Positions 45,561-54,786 of a stretch of 64,000 bases of DNA are shown piece after piece. Both the position numbers and the translations under genes were made by a program. Positions within the stretch are counted from its first letter, which is position 1, and each line of letters opens with the position of its first letter. The stretch is taken from contig NZ_FNAI01000003.1 of the NCBI RefSeq assembly GCF_900101875.1, positions 434,001-498,000 of the forward strand, read 5' to 3'. Origin of the DNA: Mucilaginibacter pineti. Its GTDB lineage: Bacteria; Bacteroidota; Bacteroidia; Sphingobacteriales; Sphingobacteriaceae. The notes under the pieces are model-generated. The model did no database searches. It was not told the origin of the DNA and saw only the letters and a program-made list of their open reading frames with translations.

Positions 45561-46673
45561 ATGAAAAAAATATTGCATATCGGGCTTATATTACTCGTTA
45601 CAATCGGCCTTTATTCAGCTTGCACCAAAATGGATGCAACTTACAAACAATACGTAGTTCCCGGTGGATTAACATATACAGGAAAAGCTACTTCACCAAA
45701 AGCATATTCGGGCTTAAACCGGATAAAGATAGCCTGGCTAAGAGGGGCGGATCCGTCGGTAGTAAAAGCCAAAATTTTCTGGAATAATTTTGCAGATTCC
45801 TTGGCTGTTGATATTCCGCCGGCCGGGGATACCATAAGCGCAATGATTGAAAATCTGGACGAAAAAAATTACACGTTTGTAATCCGCACGTATGATGGAA
45901 AGGGAAATTCATCTATACCGGTAGAAGTGGTAGGCGGCTCTTATGGCGTAAAATACCAGGCCCAGTTATTAACCAGACCCGTAAATTCAACGATAATAAA
46001 TGCTAAGGGAGTCCTCACCATAAATTGGGGCGGAGCCGATGTATCAAACGGAGCTTTTGCATCAGAAGTTAAATACACAGATGTTGCTGGAAATGTTAAG
46101 TACAAAACATTTTCGGTGGATTTAAAAACTTCAGAAATAACTGATCTTAAACCTGGTACAAATTATCAGTTCAGAACAATATTTAAGCCTGATTCTCTGA
46201 GTATTGATAATTTTTACACCAGTTATTCAGGTGGTGGTTTGTTTGCATTTGACAAGAAAGACTGGAAGATAATTGCTTTTTCGAGCCAGCATCCGGGTAG
46301 TGATAATACCGTAACCAATTTTATTGATGGTACCGATGCAACACGCTGGCATTCATGTGCCGGATGCTCCAGCTATCCGCATTTTGCAACGATAGACATG
46401 GGTGTAGAGCGCACAATTACCCAATTTGGCGTTTGGCGCACCACTTTTGAAACCGGTGGAGATTCCCGCGCACCTGATAAAATTCAGTTTTTTACCAGTA
46501 CAGACAATGTAAACTGGGCAGACCAGGGCATATTTAATTTTAACCGTTTAATTAATGGCGAACAGCGATATCTGATCCCCAATAACCCCAAAGCAAGGTA
46601 TTTTAAGTTTGTTGGTGTAAGCGGGCCAGAGAATAATATGGTTATGGGTGAAATAAGTGCGTATGGTTTATAA
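45561..46673 (+). CDS. Surface lipoprotein with DUF4998-like and F5/8 type C domains
   Basis: A 370-residue lipoprotein, cysteine C21 (LYSAC). The N-terminal part (CTKMDATYKQYV, YTGKATSPKAYSGLNRIKIA, ADPSVVKAKIFWNN) matches the DUF4998 type. A second Ig-like unit follows, and the C-terminal discoidin domain (about 230-370) contains TRWHSCAGCSSYPHFATID, RTITQFGVWRT, KIQFFTSTDNVNW and ARYFKFVGVSG. It likely binds carbohydrate at the surface and completes the SusCDEF-like complex. It is the last gene of the operon, with a terminator about 100 bases on. Confidence 0.82.
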   Translation: MKKILHIGLILLVTIGLYSACTKMDATYKQYVVPGGLTYTGKATSPKAYSGLNRIKIAWLRGADPSVVKAKIFWNNFADSLAVDIPPAGDTISAMIENLDEKNYTFVIRTYDGKGNSSIPVEVVGGSYGVKYQAQLLTRPVNSTIINAKGVLTINWGGADVSNGAFASEVKYTDVAGNVKYKTFSVDLKTSEITDLKPGTNYQFRTIFKPDSLSIDNFYTSYSGGGLFAFDKKDWKIIAFSSQHPGSDNTVTNFIDGTDATRWHSCAGCSSYPHFATIDMGVERTITQFGVWRTTFETGGDSRAPDKIQFFTSTDNVNWADQGIFNFNRLINGEQRYLIPNNPKARYFKFVGVSGPENNMVMGEISAYGL

Positions 46674-46775
46674 TATAGCAACATCTTATCTGCCTGCTAT
46701 GTTGCAAAAGAAAACCTACCTGGTAGGTTATAAATGCAATATGCTGGTTGTTTAGCAGGAACAATTGGCAATGCG

Positions 46776-46807
46776 AAAAGGCGCGGGAATTTCCTGCGCT
46801 TTTTTTT
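46776..46807. terminator. Terminator of the sigma-regulated SusCD operon
   Basis: GCGCGGGAA and TTCCTGCGC (with one G-U pair) form a stem around 46781-46799, preceded by an A run and followed by eight T. It lies between the last lipoprotein gene and the convergent histidine kinase gene and could serve both. Confidence 0.75.
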
Positions 46808-46843
46808 GCAACTTTTACAATACCTTGCAAAAATCAGGTTGAA

Positions 46844-48271
46844 CTATAGCGGCAGGCTAAACTTAAAGCTGCTGCCTTTGCCGGGTTCGCTTTCAATTGA
46901 AAATGTGCCCTTGTGCTTTCTGACTATCTCGGCGGCTATATATAGGCCTAAACCCACGCCCTGGTAATTCATAGCTATTTCACTTACCCGGTAAAAACGC
47001 TGAAATAACTGGTCGATATCTTTTTTAGCTATACCTATGCCAAAATCCTGTACCGTTACAATAATGTGTTTGGCATCTGTTTTTGCGCTTACAATAACCA
47101 GGGTGGCATCCGGCGAATATTTAATGGCGTTGGTTAGCAGGTTTATCAGCACCTGTTCAATCCTAAACTGGTCGCCGGGATACAGTAATTCAACCGTGTT
47201 TTCAAGTATGATCTCATGTTTATCGGCGGTTAACTCCACATTGGCAATGCTGTTGGTTAACGCATCGGCAAAATAAAATGCCGCTATGTTGAGATCGATC
47301 TGACCTGAATTGATCTTGGTTACATCTAATAAATCTGCGATTAGTTTTTCCAGTCGCTTGATGCTATTGCTCGCATTGGCTAAAAATGGGTATATCTTAT
47401 CTGCTTTATCCGTTTTCTTTTCTAAAAGCTGGTGAATGGCTTTTATATTGGTTAAGGGGGTTTTAAATTCATGACTAACCATGTTAAAAAACTCGTCCTT
47501 TTTTGCTTCGGCTACAGCACGCCGTTCCTTCTCTAGCTTTTGAACCAATAATTCGCGGTTGGCGATGATGAGTTCGGCTGCCCGTTTTCCTTTTTCTTCA
47601 TCCTGAAAACCCAGTTCTTTGAGCGCAATGATGAGTTCGGCCGCCCGTTTTTCCTTTTCCTCGTCCTGAAAATCCAGTTCGATATTGGCAATTATAAGTT
47701 CTGCGGCGCGTTTTCCTTTTTCCTGGTTTTCGAAAATCAGCTTTTTATTAGCGATCACCAATTCGTGTGCCCGCTTTTCCTTTTCCAGGTTTTGGTAAAT
47801 CAGTTCTTTATTGGCGATGATGAGCTCTGCGGCCAGTTTTTCCTTTAGCCTGTTTTGCAGTAATAATTCTTCATTAGCTATGATGAGCTCCGCCGCGCGC
47901 TTCTCTTTTTCCCGATTTTGAAAGATGAGTTCGGTATTGGCCAGTATCAGTTCTGCAGCACGTTTTTCGCGTTCCCGGTTTTGTACATCAAGCTGTGTAT
48001 ATGCAATAACCAGTTCGGCGGCACGTTTTTCTTTCTCAGAATTTTGGAACGCAAGTTCTTTATTGGCAATAATGAGTTCTGCCGCACGGTTCGCCTTTTC
48101 GCTGTTTTGAAAATCGAGTTCCTTGTTGGCAATGGTGAGTTCTTCCGCCCGTTTCAGTTTTTCCTCGTTCTGGAAATCCAACTCGATGTTAGCCAGGATC
48201 AATTCTGCTTCGAACTTTGCTTTTTCCTGGTTGGCAATAATTAATTGCTTTGCTAAATTGGGGATATCCAT
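46844..48271 (-). CDS. Soluble sensor histidine kinase with a 21-residue repeat coiled coil
   Basis: A 475-residue kinase with no signal peptide or membrane span. Residues 21-252 are eleven near-identical 21-residue repeats (consensus AELIIANxEL then xFQNxEKxKRA), giving a long helical rod. The dimerisation/phosphoacceptor helix follows, with the H-box MVSHEFKTPL and phosphoacceptor H267. The ATPase domain then has LLTNAIKYSPD (N box), QDFGIGIAKKDI, FQRFYRV and GVGLGLYIAAEIV (G boxes). It should autophosphorylate and pass phosphate to a response regulator, but none is encoded nearby. No PAS or GAF domain precedes the rod, so what it senses is unclear. Confidence 0.9.
   Translation of the reverse strand: MDIPNLAKQLIIANQEKAKFEAELILANIELDFQNEEKLKRAEELTIANKELDFQNSEKANRAAELIIANKELAFQNSEKEKRAAELVIAYTQLDVQNREREKRAAELILANTELIFQNREKEKRAAELIIANEELLLQNRLKEKLAAELIIANKELIYQNLEKEKRAHELVIANKKLIFENQEKGKRAAELIIANIELDFQDEEKEKRAAELIIALKELGFQDEEKGKRAAELIIANRELLVQKLEKERRAVAEAKKDEFFNMVSHEFKTPLTNIKAIHQLLEKKTDKADKIYPFLANASNSIKRLEKLIADLLDVTKINSGQIDLNIAAFYFADALTNSIANVELTADKHEIILENTVELLYPGDQFRIEQVLINLLTNAIKYSPDATLVIVSAKTDAKHIIVTVQDFGIGIAKKDIDQLFQRFYRVSEIAMNYQGVGLGLYIAAEIVRKHKGTFSIESEPGKGSSFKFSLPL
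47516..48208 (-). repeat. 63-bp coding tandem repeat, about 11 copies
   Basis: The DNA encoding residues 22-252 of the histidine kinase is a tandem array with a 63-base unit. Invariant leucines fall at residues 24, 45, 66, 87, 108, 129, 150, 171, 192, 213 and 234, exactly 21 apart, which is three heptads. Repeats differ by base substitutions, so the array is old enough to have diverged but keeps the period without a single length change. Confidence 0.85.
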
Positions 48272-48595
48272 AAGGCTGCCGTGGCAGCTGAAGATTAGTA
48301 ATGATTAAAAGTAGACAGGTAATTGAAAATTAATTAGCCGCAATAATCGCTCCATAAATAAAACAATCGTTTTTTTAGCGTTTTTAAATTACAGCCCCGG
48401 ATTCCCCTGCACACTTCGAATAGTACTTTCTCCTCCCGAATAGGGGAGATTGTTCGCCATATCGCCCGTAATTTCTTTTTTACCTTGCCGTATCGATGGC
48501 GGGAATCTCTCTCCATTTATGGCAGATAAATCAGCAGAATGTCCTTTAAAGAGTACCAGCCACAATCAACCCGATACTTTTTGGGAATGAGTTTA
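48272..48595. other. Spacer between the MG2 protein gene and the histidine kinase gene
   Basis: These 324 bases hold no convincing gene; a 60-codon minus-strand frame (48334-48516) has no recognisable features. A short imperfect hairpin with TCTCC/GGAGA arms lies at about 48428-48448. The kinase promoter must be here if it is not read through from the upstream gene. Confidence 0.4.
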
Positions 48596-50920
48596 TCATT
48601 TAATCGTTTTTTGGTAGTATATCAGCTTTCCGGTTTTACTAACACCCTGGATTGTTATCCGGTATCCCCTGGGTTTATTATTGTTATAAAATTCGATCTG
48701 GTCGGGTTTGTTTTTTACGATAAAAAGCGGGTTCCAATACAGTGTTTGCCTGTTATCATAATCATCTAGTTCATTTTTTTCGTCGGTTTTGTACGTGCGG
48801 TATTGGTATGGTTTTATGTTGACATACCCGCCAACGGTTTGTATGTCTATGATCCGGCCGAGGTCCCTGTTTGCACCATCGGGCCCCGTGGTATAAAACG
48901 CAATGACACCACCCGCTTTGGGATTTTCTGGAAATGTATCAAAAACCTTAATATATGCTATCTGGCTGATATCTTCAGGAAGCAGTACATTAAAAAAATT
49001 ATTAACAGAATAAACCGCCCTTATCTTGTTTAGAATAGGGTATTTAATATACAGGTATCTGAGATAATCTTCCATGCTGTAAATGTTGACGAGATTAGGG
49101 TCGCTTTGTACATCTAATGACAGGATTCCTTGCCGGGAATACCAGCCTTTGGCGTAAAATTTGTCCATCCTCCTCAGCCTTGGCGAGAGCCGGGTACCCT
49201 GGATATTTACATCCTTTAACCGCATTACGCCAAGCCCATCTTTATAAAATTGCGGGTTATAATTCAATAGCTGATCATAAAACCCGGATCCCGGTGATCG
49301 GTCATCTGCTAAAGCAGGGGAGTACAACCGCTCGGGTTTGGATATGGGTGAAAAAGAATAATTGACTTTGAATGGCATAAACTTTATATCCTGCTCTACT
49401 TGTGTGAGCCGTACAAGAAGAGAATCGAAAAAATACAGCCCTTTAAGCTGGAAACTGCCCTTTTCATCCGGGAAAATCTCCTGGTATCTCATTACACTGT
49501 CGGCAATTGCCCGGTAACCGAAAGAAGCCCCGCGTACCGGTTTGTTGTCTTTCATTCTTTGAGCCTTTAATTTTGCCAATCGTTTGTTCATCTGTTCCAT
49601 CTCCTTATCTTTCATCAGGATGGTGCCTTTTAAATAAAGCAGACTGTCTTTTAAATCTGGTAAATTATCGGATGCTGTAAAGTCAGATTGCCATTCATTG
49701 ATCTGAACAAACCTGTCAAGTGTTTTGCTGTTGCTGAAATAGGTATAGGGATTGGTTATCCTGTGCACGCTCATGGAGCCGAATAATGCGGCATCAACGA
49801 TGGTATGGGTACTGTCAACCGGAACCTCGATATCTGTAATGGATACAGACATATTAGCCTCTTCGCCTTGCGGCAGGTGTACACTGAAGCTATTGCGCCC
49901 TTTTGCCAGCTTTGAGATCTCCTTGAATTCAATTTCCGGTTCCAGGAGTTTCACCTCTTCTCCAGTCATCAGGGCAGTGGTGGCCAGCTTGGTTCCCTGC
50001 TGGTCCAGTACGGTAAATTGCAACACCCCAGCCTCCAAATCGTGTTTAGGTAGTTTGATTTCATTCCGCTGTCCTGATTGCAAAGAAATATTCTGTTTAA
50101 ATACCTGCGCACGGTTTAAGCGGCAATCTAAGGTATAGGTCTGTGGATCGCGTTTCCCGCTTAATGCAAACAAAGATATATTTATCGTATCCTGCAGTTC
50201 CCATATACCGAGTTTTACCCCTTGTTTCTGTACAGGCGGTATCCTGTTCCTTAATTCGCGGCCATCCGGGCCATGCCATATAACCGTAAGTTGTTGGTCG
50301 ACACCCATAATCCGAAGCTCTGCCAGGCCTTTACCTTCACTGGAAAATGTCATAACCTCTTTTTCGTTTGCATCCACAATTTTGCCGGAAATCTCTATTG
50401 GTTGTCCGCTGCTGTCATAAGATCGAAAGATCAAACGGTTATTTACCCCGCTCAAAAAAACACCTCCCTCGGGATAAATAGAAAGGAAATAGTTATTTGC
50501 TGCCGGCTTTTGCAGCGACGATACTTTTTGTAATATAGGGATCGACTTAAAATAAGCCAGTTCCTGTTGACCGGCTATCGCTGCTGTATAAGCATTCAAA
50601 TTTAAAGCCAAGTTGGTGTAATTACTGGGAATAACAAATTGACACGGCGCAACGCCACCAGATACTATGTATACATTATGCTGGATAACAGAGTCCGAAG
50701 CAGTTCCCCAGTCGATATACAAGTTCTGAACTGTACTGTCCAATAACCCTTTTTTTAAGATATACCCTTTAAACCAGATGGTATCTCCCGGAAAATAAGC
50801 CCCTTTATCAGTATGTAAAAAAATAGCAGGGACGTTTTGAGCCTTTAACTTGCTGCAGCATAAACTTGTTGCAATTGTAAAAACAACAGCCAGCGCAATT
50901 TTCTTTATTATATGCTGCAT
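48596..50920 (-). CDS. Secreted MG2 (macroglobulin-like) domain protein
   Basis: A 774-residue exported protein with a signal peptide (to about residue 27, SKLKAQ). Its first domain starts FLHTDKGAYFPGDTIWFKGY, the typical MG2-type beta-sandwich of alpha-2-macroglobulin-like proteins, here part of a Bacteroidota family that ends in a TonB-plug-like segment (about residues 610-690, NIYSMEDYLRYLYIKYPILN). Other segments, such as SIYPEGGVFLSGVNNRLIF, belong to the same family. These proteins are believed to sit at the periplasm/outer membrane, but function is not established. It is on the same strand as the histidine kinase, 324 bases upstream of it. Confidence 0.7.
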   Translation of the reverse strand: MQHIIKKIALAVVFTIATSLCCSKLKAQNVPAIFLHTDKGAYFPGDTIWFKGYILKKGLLDSTVQNLYIDWGTASDSVIQHNVYIVSGGVAPCQFVIPSNYTNLALNLNAYTAAIAGQQELAYFKSIPILQKVSSLQKPAANNYFLSIYPEGGVFLSGVNNRLIFRSYDSSGQPIEISGKIVDANEKEVMTFSSEGKGLAELRIMGVDQQLTVIWHGPDGRELRNRIPPVQKQGVKLGIWELQDTINISLFALSGKRDPQTYTLDCRLNRAQVFKQNISLQSGQRNEIKLPKHDLEAGVLQFTVLDQQGTKLATTALMTGEEVKLLEPEIEFKEISKLAKGRNSFSVHLPQGEEANMSVSITDIEVPVDSTHTIVDAALFGSMSVHRITNPYTYFSNSKTLDRFVQINEWQSDFTASDNLPDLKDSLLYLKGTILMKDKEMEQMNKRLAKLKAQRMKDNKPVRGASFGYRAIADSVMRYQEIFPDEKGSFQLKGLYFFDSLLVRLTQVEQDIKFMPFKVNYSFSPISKPERLYSPALADDRSPGSGFYDQLLNYNPQFYKDGLGVMRLKDVNIQGTRLSPRLRRMDKFYAKGWYSRQGILSLDVQSDPNLVNIYSMEDYLRYLYIKYPILNKIRAVYSVNNFFNVLLPEDISQIAYIKVFDTFPENPKAGGVIAFYTTGPDGANRDLGRIIDIQTVGGYVNIKPYQYRTYKTDEKNELDDYDNRQTLYWNPLFIVKNKPDQIEFYNNNKPRGYRITIQGVSKTGKLIYYQKTIK

Positions 50921-51159
50921 TATAAAAACGGAATAAACACTATTATAAATAAATGGTCATACTTTTTACCCTCAGCCAAATTGAGTGTGCTGGGCTATTT
51001 AGTAAATATTACTTTTAAATAATAAATTGGAAAATACATTATTGCGCAAACGATTGTTTTGAGCAGGGAGCGGGAATTTATTGCAATATGATGCCAGTGA
51101 AAGCCATTATACAAAAGGCTGATCAACTGAACCGCAATTATATACTTACATAAAACCTT

Positions 51160-51167
51160 TATCTTTG
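51160..51167 (+). promoter_or_regulatory. TAnnTTTG promoter box of the MarR gene
   Basis: TATCTTTG matches the Bacteroidota -7 consensus TAnnTTTG exactly and lies three bases before the ATG at 51171. With the usual spacing, transcription would start at or next to the ATG. No clear -33 TTG was found upstream. Confidence 0.45.
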
Positions 51168-51170
51168 AAA

Positions 51171-51638
51171 ATGGAAAGTAATAAAGGTACCGACCGGCCC
51201 GATCAGGAAAGAAATATCTTTAGGATATTTTATGTACTGAAGCGGGCGCTGGACGAGTGGGGGGAGCACCATTTAAATTTGATGCATAACCCCAGATTCC
51301 ATATTACTTACATGCCCTTTTTTATGAATATAGGACTGTCTGGTATATCTAATAATGAACTGGCCATGCTTATGGGGGTTACCAAGCAGGCAGCAAGCAG
51401 AATTGTAAAAGAATTAATGGCCTCCGGTTATGTACGGGCAGAAAAAAACGATATAGATCAACGCTCGTCCATGCTTTATCTCACTAAAGCAGGTGAACAG
51501 TTTTACATCGAAGTTGAACAGGCCACAAAGCTGTTAGAACAGGAATACACCAAACTAATAGGCGTAAGGAATTACGATACCACAATAGATGGTTTATTGA
51601 AGCTGATAAAGTTTCATGAAAGCAAACCGCTAAAATAA
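51171..51638 (+). CDS. MarR family transcriptional regulator
   Basis: A 155-residue winged-helix regulator from ATG 51171 (an in-frame TTG six bases upstream is less likely). The DNA-binding core at about 60-125 has LSGISNNELAMLMGVTKQAA, SRIVKELMASGYVRAEKNDI, then DQRSSMLYLTKAGEQF, the conserved wing. MarR proteins usually sense small phenolic or oxidising molecules. It converges on the DUF4249 gene with only six bases between the stops. Its target is not obvious; the region upstream is shared with the divergent MG2 gene. Confidence 0.9.
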   Translation: MESNKGTDRPDQERNIFRIFYVLKRALDEWGEHHLNLMHNPRFHITYMPFFMNIGLSGISNNELAMLMGVTKQAASRIVKELMASGYVRAEKNDIDQRSSMLYLTKAGEQFYIEVEQATKLLEQEYTKLIGVRNYDTTIDGLLKLIKFHESKPLK

Positions 51639-51644
51639 ACCAGC

Positions 51645-52457
51645 TTATTTAATAACAATGGTTTCGCTCTGGGTACTATGTGCGCTGAAATACCCAAGTG
51701 CAGTTGGTTTAATGTTGGTTGGCGGGTCTGCCGGGGTAACACCGCCCCCGGGCCCGTTGGGGCTTTGTTGCATCAATGTATACCAATAGGTATAAACCGG
51801 TTTATCAATACATTGCATTTCTACTGTAACCGTATCACCAGCATAAACCCCGAAATCACTGTCGTCATTATCCCGTACCCTCAAATCAAAACTTACATAA
51901 CGGCCCTCTGTAAAATCATCATTAAATGCATATATCGTTTTTACCTGTACCTGGTTAACCCATATAATAAAGCGGTACTGGTTTACCACACCCGCAGGGT
52001 CCTGGTAGTGAACGGTCAGCACCTTTTTATGCTTACTGGTATTAATTTCATCTTCCTTATAGGTAAGTGAGTCCAATGGCACCGCAGTAGGCATAACCGA
52101 TGTTGCCTGGTAGGTTGTTGTACCTGTTAAAACACTCATGGTATAGGTGTTTCCGGCTGTACCTGTTAAGGCATTGTTGGTGTAAGTTCCCGGGGTGCTT
52201 TCTGTAAAAATAAAATTATGACCCTCATTATCACTTACGTTTACAGTGGCGCCTGTTACAGGAGGATAGGTGTTGGGGGTAGAAACCTGCACATTGCGGC
52301 TCAGCTTAATAACTTGTGGCCCGGCTGTATTGGTAACATTACCCTCAATTACTATTTTACCGGTATCGTTGCCCAGTTTTAGGTCAATTACTTTAGTACA
52401 AGAGGCTAAAGCCGGCAGCAATGCCAGCATAACCATAATATTTTTTAATGTTTTCAT
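51645..52457 (-). CDS. DUF4249 outer-membrane-associated lipoprotein
   Basis: A 270-residue lipoprotein. The frame is open further upstream, but the ATG at 52457 gives a perfect lipoprotein signal, MVMLALLPALASC, with C20 as lipidated residue. The mature start (TKVIDLKLGNDTGKIVIEGN) and the segment NTYPPVTGATVNVSDNEGH followed by TPGTYTN are diagnostic of DUF4249, a family encoded next to TonB-dependent receptors in Bacteroidota. The receptor lies immediately upstream (stop four bases from this start), so the two form one operon. DUF4249 is thought to work as the lipoprotein partner in uptake; the ligand is unknown. Confidence 0.88.
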   Translation of the reverse strand: MKTLKNIMVMLALLPALASCTKVIDLKLGNDTGKIVIEGNVTNTAGPQVIKLSRNVQVSTPNTYPPVTGATVNVSDNEGHNFIFTESTPGTYTNNALTGTAGNTYTMSVLTGTTTYQATSVMPTAVPLDSLTYKEDEINTSKHKKVLTVHYQDPAGVVNQYRFIIWVNQVQVKTIYAFNDDFTEGRYVSFDLRVRDNDDSDFGVYAGDTVTVEMQCIDKPVYTYWYTLMQQSPNGPGGGVTPADPPTNIKPTALGYFSAHSTQSETIVIK

Positions 52458-52461
52458 GACG

Positions 52462-54786
52462 TTAAAATTTAAAGTTCCAGGTAACTGAAGGGATGGGGGT
52501 AGCAAAAATGCTGGTTTCTGCCGCTTCTGTAGTATTTGGTACCGTTTTGCTGTCGCGGAAAGTAATACTGTAAGGGTCGCGGTGACCGTAGATGTTATAA
52601 ATACTAAACGTCCAGCTGGAGTGGTATTTTTTATGTTGCTTGCCCTCGAGCGTTGCACCAAGGTCAAGGCGGTTATTGTTGGGTTTGCGGTAACCGTTCC
52701 TTTCTGAATAGGAAAAGGTAGTTAAACCGCCAATGTCGTACTTACCGGTTGGATAAGTAACCGCACTGCCCGTTTGATAAATAAATGAGCCGGAGAACGA
52801 CCAGCGTTTATTGAGCTGGTATATGCCCACTACAGACAAGTCATGCGTGCGATCCTGCCTGGCGGGGTAATAAGCGCCGCTGTTAATGGCGGCAAACTTG
52901 TTTTCGGCTTTGGAAAGCGTGTAGCCTATCCATCCGTTAAAACGGCCATATTTCTTTTTCAGGAACAATTCAATACCATAAGCCCTGCCAGAGCCAAAGG
53001 TTAACTGCGATTCCACATTTTCATTAACAATGAGTTGTGCGCCGTCTTTGTAATCTATCTGGTTTTGCAGCCACTTGTAATATACCTCTGCCGAAAACTC
53101 AAATATATTGTCGCTAAAATTCCGGTACCAGCCGGTAGATACCTGATCGGCAATTTCGGGTTTAATGTTATTACTGCTCATCACATAAAGGTCAGTTGGC
53201 GAACTGGTTGTGGAGTTGGTAAGCAGGTGGATGTTCTGGGTATTACGATTATAGGAAAGCTTAACCGAACTGGCCTCATTAAGCTGGTAAGCTGCAGAAA
53301 GCCTGGGTTCCAGGTTAAGATAATTTTTCACGCTGGCGCCAGATCCATAAGTTGATGACGAGGTGACGTTGCCCAATGGATCGTAAGTTTTAAAAGTTCC
53401 GGGGCCGATCAGTGAGAACCAGCTGGCCCTTACGCCATACAGGACACTCAGTTTGTCGGTCACTTTCCAGTCATCATTGATGTAGGCCGCATTTTCATAA
53501 CCATAACGCCTTTCCACGCTGCGTGAGTTAAAGCTGGAGGATGCATCGGTGGTAATGTCGCCGGGCGAAATAGAATGGTGCAGTACATTGATCCCGAATT
53601 TCAGGTGATGCTCATTGCTGAGCGTGTATTGTAAATCCTCTTTCAGGTTAAAATCGGTGATATTTGAGGTAGCCTTAAAGCTGCTGGCACTTTGAAAGCT
53701 TTCAATCACATAGTTGTAATTGCTGAATACGATCGAAGTATTGGAGAATAGGTTATTATTGAAAATGTGATTGAACCTAAGCGTACCGGTAGAGTTACCC
53801 CAGTTTGTGCCGAAAAGGTCCTTCAATCCCAACACATCTTTACCAAAATAACCAGAAAGATATATCGCGTTTTTATCGTCGAAATGGTAATTGGCTTTGG
53901 CATTCAGGTCATAAAAGTATAACGAGCTGCCTTTAAGGGTAGAGTCTTTAGATGCTTTTAAAAAGAAATCGATGTAAGTGCGCCTTGCGCTTATCATAAA
54001 TGAGCCCTTGTCTTTAACCAGCGGCCCTTCTATTTTTAACCGCGAAGCGATCAAACCTAAGCCACCCTGAACGGTGAAATCTTTATTGTTACCATCGTTC
54101 ATTTTAATATCCAGCACTGATGAAAGGCGCCCCCCGTATTCTGAAGGCATACCACCTTTGTAGATGCTGACATCCTTAATAGCGTCGGAATTAAAGGTTG
54201 AAAAGAAACCGAATAAATGTGATGCATTATATACGGTTGCTTCATCCAGCATGATCAGGTTTTGATCAGATGCGCCGCCTCGAACATAAAAGCCCGAGTT
54301 TCCTTCTCCGCCAGATTTTACGCCGGGCATGAGGGTGATGGTCTTTAAAATATCCTTTTCGCCCAGTACCACCGGCACCTGGTTTATTTGTGCCATATTC
54401 AGTTTTTCCACGCCCATTTGCGGCGAAGCTATCTGGTCGTTATTTGGCCTGTTGGCGCTGATCACCACCTCCTGCAAATTGCTTTTCGCGTTCAGGGTAA
54501 CACCGATGGTTTGTGCCTTGTGCAGGCTTACCGGCATCGACAGTGATTCATAACCGATGTATGAAAATATCAGGGTATACTCGCCATCTGGTGCAGAAAT
54601 GGAATAAAATCCATAATTATTGGTAACAGCTCCGGTATTAACCAGTTCTTTAATACGTACGGTGGCACCAATAAGGGTTTCACCCGTGGCGGCATCTTTA
54701 ATAGTACCGCTGATCAGTTGCTTTTTTTGAGCAAATGCACATACAACGATAAACAGGAATAAGGTGAGAAGGTAGATTTTTTTCAT
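52462..54786 (-). CDS. TonB-dependent receptor (DUF4249 partner)
   Basis: A 774-residue outer-membrane receptor, shorter than SusC. A signal peptide (to about 19, CAFAQ) leads to the carboxypeptidase-regulatory-like domain (LISGTIKDAATGETLIGATV), then a plug with GVEKLNMAQINQVPVVLGEK, DILKTITLMPGVKSGGEG, GFYVRGGASDQNLIMLDEA and PSEYGGRLSSVLDI, and a 22-strand barrel ending in aromatic F-K-F. The subtype with GEKDILK and GGASDQN is the usual partner of DUF4249. It probably imports a metal chelate or small molecule rather than glycan, but this is not shown. Confidence 0.93.
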   Translation of the reverse strand: MKKIYLLTLFLFIVVCAFAQKKQLISGTIKDAATGETLIGATVRIKELVNTGAVTNNYGFYSISAPDGEYTLIFSYIGYESLSMPVSLHKAQTIGVTLNAKSNLQEVVISANRPNNDQIASPQMGVEKLNMAQINQVPVVLGEKDILKTITLMPGVKSGGEGNSGFYVRGGASDQNLIMLDEATVYNASHLFGFFSTFNSDAIKDVSIYKGGMPSEYGGRLSSVLDIKMNDGNNKDFTVQGGLGLIASRLKIEGPLVKDKGSFMISARRTYIDFFLKASKDSTLKGSSLYFYDLNAKANYHFDDKNAIYLSGYFGKDVLGLKDLFGTNWGNSTGTLRFNHIFNNNLFSNTSIVFSNYNYVIESFQSASSFKATSNITDFNLKEDLQYTLSNEHHLKFGINVLHHSISPGDITTDASSSFNSRSVERRYGYENAAYINDDWKVTDKLSVLYGVRASWFSLIGPGTFKTYDPLGNVTSSSTYGSGASVKNYLNLEPRLSAAYQLNEASSVKLSYNRNTQNIHLLTNSTTSSPTDLYVMSSNNIKPEIADQVSTGWYRNFSDNIFEFSAEVYYKWLQNQIDYKDGAQLIVNENVESQLTFGSGRAYGIELFLKKKYGRFNGWIGYTLSKAENKFAAINSGAYYPARQDRTHDLSVVGIYQLNKRWSFSGSFIYQTGSAVTYPTGKYDIGGLTTFSYSERNGYRKPNNNRLDLGATLEGKQHKKYHSSWTFSIYNIYGHRDPYSITFRDSKTVPNTTEAAETSIFATPIPSVTWNFKF

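Noticed and set aside
47516..48208. CRISPR-like array
   Set aside because: Regular 63-base period, but there are no variable spacers; the units are continuous coding repeats of the histidine kinase coiled coil.
48334..48516. 60-codon minus-strand frame between the MG2 protein and the kinase
   Set aside because: Basic, no recognisable motif, no conserved start context; more likely leader sequence.
49752..50138. 128-codon plus-strand frame
   Set aside because: Fully antisense to the MG2-domain gene, Ser/Cys-rich mirror composition.
52458..52667. N-terminal extension of the DUF4249 protein
   Set aside because: The frame is open but overlaps the receptor gene and lacks a signal; the ATG at 52457 gives a clean lipoprotein signal.
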